A DNA stretch of 64,000 nt from Streptomyces tsukubensis (GCF_009296025.1 NZ_CP045178.1:3534001-3598000); one strand, 5' to 3'; positions 39,035-47,738 are shown, counted from the stretch's first letter. The notes: generated by a model not told the origin, from the sequence alone. Numbers and translations are program-made.

Positions 39035-39409
39035 CTAGGCCGACAAGGGGCGGATGTCCTCGTCGAGCGCCGCGGTGACGTCCGGGAAGACCTCGAAGAG
39101 ACGGCGTACGCCGAGGGCCGCGAGAACACGGTTGACGTGCGAACCGTCCTCCGCTCCGTGGGCGGGCAGTATCAGACGCAGTCGTCCCTGGCAGGACCGG
39201 AGCAACCGGCGGGTGGCGATCAGTACGCCGACGCCGCTGGAGTCGCAGAAGAGGACCTGGGAGAGGTCGAGCACGATGCTTCTGCGGCCTTCCGCCACTG
39301 CCTCGTGGACACGCTGCCGCAGCGCGGGCGAGGTCACCAGATCCATTTCGCCCGACACCCGCAGCACGGCCCAGCCGTCCTGTTCACCCTCGGTCACCTT
39401 GAACGACAC
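39035..39409 (-). CDS. STAS-domain anti-anti-sigma factor
   Basis: A 124-residue SpoIIAA/RsbV/BldG-type protein. The strand 'WAVLRVSGEMDLVTSPALRQ' is followed by 'SIVLDLSQVLFCDSSGVGVL', whose DSSG serine is the usual phosphorylation site of the cognate HATPase kinase. The C-terminal helix ends 'LFEVFPDVTAALDE'. GTG 39409 is the start. Unphosphorylated forms bind the kinase and release the sigma factor. The HATPase protein at 36808-37359 is a nearby candidate partner. Counterpart from memory: SCO4410. Confidence 0.93.
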   Translation of the reverse strand: MSFKVTEGEQDGWAVLRVSGEMDLVTSPALRQRVHEAVAEGRRSIVLDLSQVLFCDSSGVGVLIATRRLLRSCQGRLRLILPAHGAEDGSHVNRVLAALGVRRLFEVFPDVTAALDEDIRPLSA

Positions 39410-39617
39410 ACGCCACGCCTCTCGCTCGTCGATTCCGGCACGCCCGGCATTCCCGTCGTACTCGGCACAGGCCGAGCGACGCGACGATCCGGAAGGTCTC
39501 CCTCCGCTTCATCTCGCCACTGCCCAGCTCCAGGGTCTGAAAACCCCTGTCGGCCTACGGTAATTAGTCTATTGCGGGCCGATACAAACAGGTTCAATCA
39601 CTTACGGTCGCCCGATA

Positions 39618-39626
39618 TGTGGACAA
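39618..39626 (-). promoter_or_regulatory. Perfect DnaA box upstream of the sigma-factor gene
   Basis: TGTGGACAA, the complement of TTGTCCACA, lies in an AT-rich stretch about 200 bases before the sigma-factor start. It is isolated from the cluster at 36.6 kb. The whole gap 39410-39825 is less GC-rich around 39555-39660 and probably contains divergent promoters for the STAS and sigma-factor genes. Confidence 0.5.
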
Positions 39627-39825
39627 ACTGGGGAATTGTATTGCCCCCTACCATCCACAGCGTCTCAGAGTGCGCACATTGCCGTAAAGGACCGTGCACT
39701 GTCACCCGTGACGATTACATTCGAGGTGAGGCCCGGCCCACGTGCGGGAACGTGATGAGGGCGGAGCGAGAGACCCCGGCGCGACAGCGGGGCCGGCAGC
39801 GACAGTGAGGCAGTGAGGGGGCCGC

Positions 39826-40446
39826 ATGCCGAAAGAGGCACCACGACACTGGGACCGCAAGATGCAGCAGCGGCTGGCGCGGGGAGAGGCCGCCGCACTC
39901 GGCGAGTTGTACGACCGTTTCGCCTCGCTCGTACACAGCCTCGCCCACCGCGTACTCGATGACGAAGGAGCGGCGGACCGGGTCACGCGGGACGTCTTCG
40001 CCCACGTCTGGGAGAACCCGGAGACCTACGACCCGAGGCGGGGCCCGTTCCGCTCCTGGATCGCCGCTATCGCACACGCCCAGGCGGTGGAGAGGCTGCG
40101 GCAGTCGGAGACAGCGCCCCTTACGGAGGGGGACGGCACGGAGGGACGTGCCGGGGGTGGGGGCCCGGAGCAGAGTGAGGCGCTGGAGGAGAAGGTCAGG
40201 CGGGCCTCGGTCGCCGCCCGCGCCGACTACATCGTGACGTCCATGCCCGCACCCCTCAGGAGCGCTCTCGAATTGGCCTATTTCCAGCGTCGTGACTATC
40301 GCCAGACCGCGGCGGACCTCGGCGTGACCGAGGACGAGGCACGGCGCAGGCTGCGGCTTGGCCTGCAACTGCTTTCCACAGCCAACGATCAGGACAGGAC
40401 CGCCCGGACCCCTTCCTCGGGCCCCGACTACCGGACGGCGATATGA
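39826..40446 (+). CDS. RNA polymerase sigma factor, ECF-like sigma-70 family
   Basis: A 206-residue sigma factor. Region 2 spans 'LGELYDRFASLVHSLAHRVL' to 'PFRSWIAAIAHAQAVERLRQ', where the usual NRAVDLLR-like end is altered to HAQAVERLRQ. Region 4 is 'LRSALELAYFQRRDYRQTAA' with 'LGVTEDEARRRLRLGLQLL' as its HTH. A Gly/Glu-rich linker joins them. ATG 39826 has GAGGGGG eight bases upstream. Its stop overlaps the ATG of the zinc-finger protein gene, a typical sigma/anti-sigma arrangement. Counterpart from memory: SCO4409. Confidence 0.93.
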   Translation: MPKEAPRHWDRKMQQRLARGEAAALGELYDRFASLVHSLAHRVLDDEGAADRVTRDVFAHVWENPETYDPRRGPFRSWIAAIAHAQAVERLRQSETAPLTEGDGTEGRAGGGGPEQSEALEEKVRRASVAARADYIVTSMPAPLRSALELAYFQRRDYRQTAADLGVTEDEARRRLRLGLQLLSTANDQDRTARTPSSGPDYRTAI

Positions 40447-42092
40447 AGCCGGCGGAGGGCCCTCGCCGGGCGGACGGCGGGGCAAGGCACACCCCCTCCA
40501 TCCCGTCACCGCGTTCCCCCGTCGAGGACACCACCTGCCCTCGGCCGCGACCGGCACCCGAGAGCGCGGTGCACGACGGGGAACCTACGGCGATTACGGA
40601 GCGTTACCGCAAAAACACTATGGGGCGCGGTGGCGGCCGGGCGGCCGGAGGGGCGGAAGCCGACAGCAGGTCAAGAGCGGGCGACCGGAAAAAGCAGGAC
40701 GCCGAAGAACCGGAGAGCGACAAGCCGGAGAGCGGGGAGGAAGCGGAGGGCACGATGTGCACGACCACGAGCGCACAGGACACATGGGCCGTCGGCGCGG
40801 CGCCGACCGACAGCCACGCCCTTGAGGCGCGGGCCATATCCCCGCCGCCCTCCGCACCGGGGAACACCCCCGAGACCAGCGGGTCCCCACCGGGCGGGCG
40901 AGGTCCGCTCGAACTCGACCACCGGGTACTCAAATCCCTTCTCGGCGCCTGGGCCCTGGCAGCCTGCTCCGCGGAGGAGACCCTCGCCGTGGAGATCCAC
41001 CTCGGAGACTGCGGCCCGTGCGCGGAGGAGGCCCTGCGGCTGCGCGACGCGGTGGGCCTTCTGCATCCGGAGGAGAACCTCGACCTCGACCCACGATTGC
41101 GCTCCCGGGTCCTCGAACGCTGCCTCGGAAGGCGCCCGCCCCGTATCCCGGTACCCGGCTGGGCCGAGCCCTACGACGCGGAGACCGCGAGGCTCGACAC
41201 GCTGCTCCAGAGCATCGGGCCCGGCGACTGGCACGCCCCAGTGCGGTTGCGCTGGTACGAGGAGGACGTCCCGGCGAGCCGCAGGACCACCGTCGCGGGG
41301 ACCATCGCCCATCTGCTCGCGGTGGACGGGCTCATCGCCACCGCGCTGGGGCTCGACGACCCGCTGGGCGAGGCGGCGCCAGGCAAGGCGGTCCCGCCCA
41401 CCGAGCGCACGGAGACGTACTGGGGCACCTCACACCTTCCGCCCACCCGCGCCGTGCGGACGCCATGGCGTGACCAGAGCCACGCACTGGTTCGCACGGT
41501 GTCGTTCGTTGACGGCGGCGCCGCGGGAGCCAGGGGCAGGGGCGGGGGATCCGGACAGTTCCCCGTCTCCTACGGGCAGTTCTCCCTGCCGTTGCGTGAC
41601 GCGATGCTGGATCGGGCCTTCGAGTGCTGGATACACGCCACCGACATCGCCGACGCCGTCGCTTATCCCTACCGTCCGCCGGCGCCGCGCCACCTGAACC
41701 GGATGATCGACCTCGCCGCGCGGCTGCTCCCCCTCGCGTTGGCCGCCCGCCGGGCCGCGACCGCCGCCGCGGTCCCCCGTGCCTCCGTGAGCCAGCCGGG
41801 CACTCTCCACTTGGAGATCGAGGGTCCGGGCGGTGGCGACTGGCACATCGAGCTCGGCCCGCCGGAAGAAGCGCCGACCGACGACAGAGGGACGACGCCC
41901 GCGGCGGAGCCGGACCGAGCGACAAGGGAGGCACGGGTGGCACCCGTAGCGCATGTGGCGCTCGACGGAACGGAGTTCTGCCGACTGGCAGCGGGACATC
42001 TGCGGCCGGAGGAGGCCGCCGCCGGCCAGGACGGCGACCGGGCGGTCATCCGCGACATCATGTTCGCCACAGCGTCCCTCAGCAGGCTCTGA
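40443..42092 (+). CDS. Zinc-finger anti-sigma factor fused to a maleylpyruvate isomerase-like (DinB) domain
   Basis: Up to 549 residues, overlapping the sigma-factor stop by four bases (ATGA). From about residue 155 the sequence shows an anti-sigma zinc finger, with H-x3-C-x2-C in 'VEIHLGDCGPC'. From ~250 there is a mycothiol-dependent maleylpyruvate isomerase N-terminal fold: 'DWHAPVRLRWYEEDVPASRR', 'TIAHLLAVDGLIATALGLDD', 'DAMLDRAFECWIHATDIADA'. The first ~105 residues are low complexity, and ATG 40755 (MCTTTSAQ) with GGAGGG upstream is a credible alternative start. Zinc-finger/mycothiol-domain fusions are common in Streptomyces anti-sigma genes and suggest thiol-redox sensing. No membrane segment is seen, so the sensor is cytoplasmic. 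Confidence 0.88.
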   Translation: MKPAEGPRRADGGARHTPSIPSPRSPVEDTTCPRPRPAPESAVHDGEPTAITERYRKNTMGRGGGRAAGGAEADSRSRAGDRKKQDAEEPESDKPESGEEAEGTMCTTTSAQDTWAVGAAPTDSHALEARAISPPPSAPGNTPETSGSPPGGRGPLELDHRVLKSLLGAWALAACSAEETLAVEIHLGDCGPCAEEALRLRDAVGLLHPEENLDLDPRLRSRVLERCLGRRPPRIPVPGWAEPYDAETARLDTLLQSIGPGDWHAPVRLRWYEEDVPASRRTTVAGTIAHLLAVDGLIATALGLDDPLGEAAPGKAVPPTERTETYWGTSHLPPTRAVRTPWRDQSHALVRTVSFVDGGAAGARGRGGGSGQFPVSYGQFSLPLRDAMLDRAFECWIHATDIADAVAYPYRPPAPRHLNRMIDLAARLLPLALAARRAATAAAVPRASVSQPGTLHLEIEGPGGGDWHIELGPPEEAPTDDRGTTPAAEPDRATREARVAPVAHVALDGTEFCRLAAGHLRPEEAAAGQDGDRAVIRDIMFATASLSRL

Positions 42093-42099
42093 CCCGGTT

Positions 42100-42144
42100 C
42101 AGGCATCAGGCTCAGGTCAGGCGTCAGGCGTCAGGCGTCAGGCG
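42100..42144. repeat. Short tandem repeats at the purU stop codon
   Basis: Imperfect copies of caggcgt (about six, tcaggc(a/g)tca...) fill the 45 bases between the two convergent genes and cover the TGA stop of purU. No hairpin terminator is apparent. Confidence 0.8.
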
Positions 42145-43043
42145 AAGACCACCGTGCGGCGGCCGTTGAGCAGGATGCGGTGCTCCGCGTGCCACTTCAC
42201 CGCTCGCGCGAGCGCCTGGCACTCCACATCGCGGCCGACGGCGACCAGTTGTTCCGGGGTCACGCCGTGGCCGACCCTTTCCACTTCCTGCTCGATGATC
42301 GGGCCCTCGTCGAGGTCGGCCGTCACATAGTGCGCCGTCGCCCCGATGAGCTTCACACCGCGTGCGTGCGCCTGGTGGTAGGGCTTGGCGCCCTTGAAGC
42401 TCGGCAGGAACGAGTGGTGGATGTTGATGATCCGGCCGCTGAGCTGCTTGCACAGGTCGTCGGAGAGCACCTGCATGTAGCGGGCGAGTACGACCAGCTC
42501 GACCCGCTCCTCGCGTACGAGATCGAGTACCCGCGCCTCCGCCTCGGCCTTGCCGTCCTTGGGTACGGGGATGTGGTGGAAGGGGATGCCGTAGGTGGCG
42601 ACCAGCTCGGCGAACTCGGTGTGGTTGGAGACGACGGCGGCGATCTCCACGGGCAGTGCCCCGGTCCGCGAACGGAACAGCAGGTCGTTGAGGCAGTGGC
42701 CGAACTTGCTGACCATCAGCACGATCCGCATCCGCTCGTCGGCGCGGTGGATCTGCCAGTCCATGTGAAAAGCGTCACCGATCGCCGCGAAGCTGGCCCG
42801 CAGCTTCTCCACGGATACCGGCGTATCGGCGGAGAAGAGAACCCGCATGAAGAACAGATCGGTGTCGTTGTCGCCGAACTGCTGACTGTCCTCGATGTTG
42901 CAGCCCGTCATGAAGAGATAGCTCGACACGGCGTGCACGATCCCCTGCTTGTCGGGGCAGGCCAGCGTGAGCACGTACTGGTCGGGTGCGGCAGAGCCGC
43001 CTGTGGGCACCGCGGCGGAGGAGGAGACGGGCTGCTCGTTCAT
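42138..43043 (-). CDS. purU: Formyltetrahydrofolate deformylase PurU
   Basis: A 301-residue enzyme releasing formate from 10-formyltetrahydrofolate and so balancing one-carbon pools against purine and glycine synthesis. An N-terminal ACT domain ('VLTLACPDKQGIVHAVSSYL', 'GCNIEDSQQFGDNDTDLFFM') is followed by the formyltransferase fold with active-site sequence 'RIINIHHSFLPSF', 'GATAHYVTADLDEGPII' and the conserved Asp. ATG 43043 is used. Its stop sits inside a repeat. Length fits the family (280-300). It is followed upstream by the SCO4402-family gene on the same strand. Confidence 0.97.
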   Translation of the reverse strand: MNEQPVSSSAAVPTGGSAAPDQYVLTLACPDKQGIVHAVSSYLFMTGCNIEDSQQFGDNDTDLFFMRVLFSADTPVSVEKLRASFAAIGDAFHMDWQIHRADERMRIVLMVSKFGHCLNDLLFRSRTGALPVEIAAVVSNHTEFAELVATYGIPFHHIPVPKDGKAEAEARVLDLVREERVELVVLARYMQVLSDDLCKQLSGRIINIHHSFLPSFKGAKPYHQAHARGVKLIGATAHYVTADLDEGPIIEQEVERVGHGVTPEQLVAVGRDVECQALARAVKWHAEHRILLNGRRTVVFA

Positions 43044-43127
43044 GCCCGCCAGGTTCCCATACCGGCCCGTGCGCTGTGGGTCGGTCCACGACACGGTCCT
43101 GCTCCGCCGCCCGCACGGCGAGTGGAG

Positions 43128-43622
43128 TCAGGCGGACCTGGTCATGATCCGCAGCACCTCCAGGGAGCGCGGCTCGGCGTCCGGGTCGTCCCCGTCGGCC
43201 AGCGCGAGCCGTACGTGCGCCTCGCGGGCCGCCGTCAGTGCCTCGGGCCAACCGGGGTGCTGCAAATAGGCGGGGACGGCGGCGTCGGGGCCGACCTCGT
43301 GCATGATCCGCAGCACTCGGAGCACGGCCACATCGACAAGGGCCGCCTCCTCGGCGTCCCTGAAGATGGTGCCGACGTACTTCTCCGCGGACCAGTTGTC
43401 GAGCCAGGTGTCCTCGACGAGGCGGTAGACGGCGTCGGTCACGTCCCCGTACCCGTCGAGACCGGCGAGCCAGCAGTCGCGCTGGAAGACCGGATCGGAA
43501 AGCATGTGCAGCGCCGAGCGCACGTTGCTGCGCCAGCGCCACCATGGCATGTCATTGAGCGGCATGCCGCCCATGGTGGAGGAGCGGCGGGCGCGACGGG
43601 AAGACTTCTCCGAGCTTTGCAC
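43128..43622 (-). CDS. SCO4402-family conserved protein
   Basis: A 164-residue cytoplasmic protein that keeps the markers of an actinomycete-specific family of unknown function: 'MPLNDMPWWRWRSNVRSAL', 'DGYGDVTDAVYRLVEDTWL', 'NWSAEKYVGTIFRD' and 'LEVLRIMTRSA'. GTG 43622 gives the longest protein. An ATG 16 codons later (MGGMPLN) may be the real start; neither has a clear ribosome site. It lies 84 bases upstream of purU on the same strand and may be cotranscribed with it. No catalytic motif is visible. Confidence 0.85.
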   Translation of the reverse strand: MQSSEKSSRRARRSSTMGGMPLNDMPWWRWRSNVRSALHMLSDPVFQRDCWLAGLDGYGDVTDAVYRLVEDTWLDNWSAEKYVGTIFRDAEEAALVDVAVLRVLRIMHEVGPDAAVPAYLQHPGWPEALTAAREAHVRLALADGDDPDAEPRSLEVLRIMTRSA

Positions 43623-43788
43623 GGTTATGGATCGTACGTTCCCTGGCTCAGGACCGGTACCGACCCCCGCCTCTCACCCGTACGTCACCGGTCGTTGACG
43701 CGTGGTGACAGGCGAGCCGCGGAGGGGGTGCGGAGCGAACGCGCTCTCGTCGCGCCCCTGGACCGTCGCGTCCGTATGTCCGTACGGC

Positions 43789-45795
43789 TCAGAGCTGGCC
43801 CTTGTCCCGTTGGGTGAGGCCGTACGAGGAGGCGATGGAGTTCCACAGGCCGGCCGCCTTGTCCTTGGCGGCGGTGGCCGTTCCGCTGGCCTTGTTCGCG
43901 GCCCCGGTCTGTCCTGTGGAGCGTGCGTGCCCCTTGTGGCAGCCGCCTTTGCGTCCCGTCTGGTCCGCCCAGGCCGCGTAGTGGTTGTCGGCGGACGCGG
44001 ACGCCTGCCACGCCTGCGTGAGGGCGGCCTTCAACTCGGCCTGCTGGGGGAGCTTGTCGACGGAGAGCCGGGAGAGGCGGGTGACCAGGTCGCTGCGCTG
44101 CTTCGCCGCGTTGCGCAGATCGGTCGCCGCCTGCCCGAGCGCGGTACAGGTCCTGATGTTGGCGACCGACTTGACCACCGCGTCCCTGCTGTTGTTGCTG
44201 TCGCCGAGGAGCTTGTCCAGTTCGACGGCCTGTTCCTTGACCGGGTCCACCGAGGGCGAGGGGCTCGGCTTGTCCTTGCCGTCCTCGTCTGCGGGGGCGG
44301 TCGCGGAGACCGGCGCCGTGTGGCCCTTGTCGTCGTCGTCACCGCCGCTGAGCAGTGCGCCCGCCCCGAGCCCGAGGACCGCGCAGCCCACTACGACGGC
44401 GGCTATGAGGGGCAGCTTGTTGGAACCGGAGCGTCCGCCTCGGCCACCGCCCGAGCGTGCGGCGCTCCTGCCACCTCCGTCAGGCGGGGACTGCCGGTCG
44501 CCGAAGCCCGGCACGAACGAGCCGGCGGGGGCTCCGCCGGGAGCGGGTGCGTCGGGGTCGACGCGCGGAAGTTGCTGCGTGGAGCCGGGGGCCGCCGTCT
44601 CGGGGGGCGGCCCGCCAGGGCCCCCGCGGACGGGCCGTTCCGTGCGGAAGAGGCTGTCGAACTCGGCGGGCGGGGGTCTGTGATCGTCGGTGGGCGCGCC
44701 GCCGTAGGAGGGGGGCGCGGCAGGCACGGGGGCGATGTACTGCGTCGCGTCCCCGTCCGAACCGGGGGCCCCTTGGGGGCGGGTTCTGCCGAGGAACGTG
44801 GTGGCGTCCGACGGTGCCTCCGGGGGAAGCGCGCCGGGGTTGTTCGGGCTTGGGCCGCCGGGTATGGGGGCGATGAACTGCGTGGCGTCCCCGTCGCCGC
44901 CGGGCGCCGCCGGTATGGGGGCGATGAACTGCGTCGCGTCCCCGTCGCCGCCGGGCGCCGCCGGTATGGGGGCGATGAACTGTGTCGCGTCCCCGTCCCC
45001 TCCCGGGGCTGCTGGGGGCATCGGGACGCCGGGGCTCACCGTTCCACCGAACTGCCCGGCGGGCGGAAGGGGCCCTGTGCCAGCACCCTGGTAGGGCTGG
45101 GCTCCCGGCCCGCCGTAGGGGTTCTGCGACTGCTGGGCGTATGCGGCGGGTGGCTGTGACGCCTGGTCGTACGGGGAGGGCTGAGGCTGTCCCTGGGGAG
45201 CGGGCAGGCCCGAGCCCTGGCTGTGCCGGGGGCCTCCGCCCGCGTCCGCCGGGCCGTACCCGGGAGGCCCGCCCTCCGGACCGCCGTAGGTCTGTCCTCC
45301 GTAGGCCTGTCCCCCGTAGGGCTGTCCCGAGTACGGCTGCCCCGCGTAGGGCTGTCCTCCGTGGTTCTGACCGTCCTGGGTCCGCCCGTCGTGGTACTGC
45401 CCGGAGTGGTTCTGCCCGTCGAGGGGCCCGCTCCCGTAGGACGGGCCCCCGTAGGGCTGCCCTTCGTAGGCCTGTACACCGGAGGACGGTCCCGCCGCGG
45501 GCATGGGCGCGGCGGAGTGCCTGCCGCCTCCCGCGTGCCTGCCTTGAGTCTGTACGTCGGCCGGGCTCGATGGCTCGTAGGGCGGCAGCGGCCGGGGCGG
45601 CTGCCCCCCGCCCACCGCACGTGCGGACTCCGGCCCCCAGGGCTGACCCCATGTGCCGCCGACCTCGGGCGGCTGCTGGATCCCGGCGGTGCCCGGCGGC
45701 AGGGGATCGCTGCCGTCGGCGGGCAGCACGACCCCTTCATGCGCGCGCCGCGCCTGCGAAGGTCGCGGCTCTTCGCCCTGACCGCTCTGCGTCAC
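43789..45795 (-). CDS. Single-pass membrane protein with Gln/Pro/Tyr-rich tail and repeated GDATQFI motifs
   Basis: A 668-residue protein. GTG 45795 has TAGGAG six bases upstream. Residues 1-250 are rich in Q, P, G and Y, with Q-P-Y-x-G-Q-type repeats. Between ~255 and 350 there are three near-identical 17-residue units (GGDGDATQFIAPIPAAP) plus a TTFL and a TQYI variant. One membrane helix follows a basic patch (KLPLIAAVVVGCAVLGLGAGALL, near 468-488). The extracytoplasmic C-terminus (~180 residues) is helical with charged residues and one likely Cys pair. Repeated D-A-T-Q-[FY]-I fits the T-x-x-I/L pattern bound by FHA domains after phosphorylation. No enzymatic domain is seen. It belongs to the family of Streptomyces 'proline-rich membrane' proteins. 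Confidence 0.85.
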   Translation of the reverse strand: MTQSGQGEEPRPSQARRAHEGVVLPADGSDPLPPGTAGIQQPPEVGGTWGQPWGPESARAVGGGQPPRPLPPYEPSSPADVQTQGRHAGGGRHSAAPMPAAGPSSGVQAYEGQPYGGPSYGSGPLDGQNHSGQYHDGRTQDGQNHGGQPYAGQPYSGQPYGGQAYGGQTYGGPEGGPPGYGPADAGGGPRHSQGSGLPAPQGQPQPSPYDQASQPPAAYAQQSQNPYGGPGAQPYQGAGTGPLPPAGQFGGTVSPGVPMPPAAPGGDGDATQFIAPIPAAPGGDGDATQFIAPIPAAPGGDGDATQFIAPIPGGPSPNNPGALPPEAPSDATTFLGRTRPQGAPGSDGDATQYIAPVPAAPPSYGGAPTDDHRPPPAEFDSLFRTERPVRGGPGGPPPETAAPGSTQQLPRVDPDAPAPGGAPAGSFVPGFGDRQSPPDGGGRSAARSGGGRGGRSGSNKLPLIAAVVVGCAVLGLGAGALLSGGDDDDKGHTAPVSATAPADEDGKDKPSPSPSVDPVKEQAVELDKLLGDSNNSRDAVVKSVANIRTCTALGQAATDLRNAAKQRSDLVTRLSRLSVDKLPQQAELKAALTQAWQASASADNHYAAWADQTGRKGGCHKGHARSTGQTGAANKASGTATAAKDKAAGLWNSIASSYGLTQRDKGQL

Positions 45796-46082
45796 CGGGA
45801 CTCCTACGAATGGGGGAACTTCGGAATCATCGGTTCACGCTACCGGGTCCCCGTGACGCGATGCCATGCAGCTCAGTGGCGTCCGGACAACGTTGCTGGT
45901 GGGGGGCCTTGGGTTGACGGAGGTGTAACGGTACTGAAGCGAAGAACGCTGTTAACGGCCTCTTTCGCACGTCTCGGAGACCGTTACCGCGCTCCGGGAC
46001 CGGGCACGCGTCCGCCGCCTCTGATGGGGACCGCTGGACACCGGTGCTCCGGCGCGAGCACGTGGGCGGGGAGCACACCGCC

Positions 46083-46146
46083 GGAGGGTGCCCGGACGGA
46101 GCCCGGAGGGTGCCCGGACGGAGCCCGGACGGAGCCCGGACGGAGC
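46083..46146. repeat. Short tandem repeats, gcccggacgga
   Basis: Five copies of an 11-base unit (gcccggacgga / gcccggagggt variants) lie in the 523-base gap between the membrane-protein start and the TPR regulator stop. The gap also holds the interspersed element at 46251. Confidence 0.8.
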
Positions 46147-46250
46147 GCGCGGGCGGACGGCGCCGCCGCGGGGACGGGTTTCGGCGCCACTCCGCCTCCC
46201 CTGGCCCCGGCCCACCGCGCTCGCCCGCCTGCCGGTCCGTCTCCGGCCGC

Positions 46251-46322
46251 TAAGGGGTCCTTGCAATATGGGCGCCCGAGCCGCGGGGGCTGATCGGACT
46301 CCCCTATCGCAAGGACCCCTAA
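46251..46322 (+). repeat. Interspersed element, copy 1, with inverted ends
   Basis: Positions 46251-46290 (taaggggtccttgcaatatg...) match 39 of 40 bases at 55261-55300. In this copy the end 46309-46322 is the inverted complement of 46251-46264 with one mismatch, so the 72-base unit can fold as a long hairpin and looks like a MITE or REP element. Its right end overlaps the stop codon of the TPR regulator gene. Confidence 0.75.
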
Positions 46323-47704
46323 GCCGCCACCTGGAGCTCCAGCCTGGCGCCGAACTCCCGTACCACGGGCTCGTCCTTGAAGGGTTCGAGTCGCTGCTGG
46401 AAGTCCTCCAGATACTCCGTGCCCCTGTTGGACCGCAGCGTGCTGAGGAGTTCCGCGGCGCGCATCCCCGTGCCGCACGCCTCCTCCACCTCACGCTGCT
46501 GCACCTGGGCCGTGGCCAGGAGGACCAGGCCGATCGCCCGGCGCCTGGTGCGCGACTCGGGGTGCCCGGCCAGCGCCTGCTCCGCCGAGCGCGCCGCCTC
46601 CTTGGCCATGCCCAGGTCGCGGTGGCAGTGGGCCAACTCGTCCGCCAGATATGCCTCGTCGAAGTGGGAGATCCACGCGGGGTCGTCGTCCGTCGCGAGG
46701 TCGGTGCGCTCCATCTCCGCCCGCGCGCGTCCGGTGGACTCCTGCGCTGCACGGACATCGCCGAGCAGTGCGTGCCCGCGCGCCTCCGCCGCGTGGAACA
46801 TGGACTGGGCGCGGGGCGTGGCCCGCCCGCGCGCCCCCTCCTGCGCGGCGCGCGCGAGCTGGGAGATCTCCCGAGGGTTGCCGAGCTGAGCCGCGAGGTG
46901 ACTCATCGAGGCGGCCAGTACGTACCCGCCGTAGGCACGGTCGCCCGCCGCCTGCGCGAGACGCAGCGCCTGGATGTAGTACCGCTGTGCCAGGCCCGGC
47001 TGGCCCGTGTCGATCGCCATGTAGCCGGCGAGTTCCGTCAAGCGGGAGACGGCGCCGAACAGTTCACGTCCGACGCCCTCCCGGTAGGAACCGGCCAGCA
47101 GACCCGACACGACGCTGTTCAGGTAGTGCACGAGGACCGGACGCACATGCCCGCTGCCGTACTGGTGGTCGAGGTCCACCAGCGACTGCGTCATGGCCCG
47201 GACCGCGGCCACGTCGGACATGCCGACCCTCGGTCCCGCGCTCCGTGCCACCTGTCCGTCAGGGACCGAGATCAGCCAGTCCCTGCTCGGCTCGACGAGC
47301 GCCGACGCGGCGACAGAGGATCCGGAGAGGAAGTCCCGCCTGCCCACGTCGCTGCGCCACAGCTCACAGACCTGCTCGATGGCTCCGAGCACGGTCGGCG
47401 AGAACTGCAGGCCGACGCCTGAGGCGAGGTTCTTCCCGTTGGCCATCCCGATCTCGTCGATCGTGACGGTCCTCCCGAGCTTGCGGCCGAGCGCCTCGGC
47501 GATGATGACCGGGGCCCTGCCGCGCGGCTGTTGACCGCGCAGCCAACGTGCGACGGACGTCTTGTCGTAGCGCAGGTCGAGACCGTGCTCCGCGCCGCAC
47601 ATGTTGACCCTGCGGGCGAGTCCCGCGTTGGAGCAGCCCGCCTCCTGGATGAGTGCCTGCAACCGTTCGTTCGGCTGTCGCGCGACGAGTGGCCTGGCGG
47701 CCAT
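46319..47704 (-). CDS. NsdA-type regulator: HTH plus TPR domain
   Basis: A 461-residue protein. ATG 47704 has AGGGGG eight bases upstream. The first ~85 residues resemble an unusual XRE-like HTH (LQALIQEAGCSNAGLARRVN, DLRYDKTSVARWLRGQQPRG, IAEALGRKLGRTVTIDEIGM). The rest consists of TPR-like helices such as 'GYMAIDTGQPGLAQRYYIQALRLA' and 'EARGHALLGDVRAAQESTGRA'. The pattern follows the Streptomyces NsdA group, in which NsdA itself is a negative regulator of differentiation and antibiotic production. Position fits SCO4400-area genes from memory. Divergent neighbour: a prim-pol domain gene. The palindrome at 47739 is a candidate autoregulatory site. Confidence 0.85.
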   Translation of the reverse strand: MAARPLVARQPNERLQALIQEAGCSNAGLARRVNMCGAEHGLDLRYDKTSVARWLRGQQPRGRAPVIIAEALGRKLGRTVTIDEIGMANGKNLASGVGLQFSPTVLGAIEQVCELWRSDVGRRDFLSGSSVAASALVEPSRDWLISVPDGQVARSAGPRVGMSDVAAVRAMTQSLVDLDHQYGSGHVRPVLVHYLNSVVSGLLAGSYREGVGRELFGAVSRLTELAGYMAIDTGQPGLAQRYYIQALRLAQAAGDRAYGGYVLAASMSHLAAQLGNPREISQLARAAQEGARGRATPRAQSMFHAAEARGHALLGDVRAAQESTGRARAEMERTDLATDDDPAWISHFDEAYLADELAHCHRDLGMAKEAARSAEQALAGHPESRTRRRAIGLVLLATAQVQQREVEEACGTGMRAAELLSTLRSNRGTEYLEDFQQRLEPFKDEPVVREFGARLELQVAA

Positions 47705-47738
47705 GGCAAACCCCCTGTGTGCACCGTGGACCATCGTG

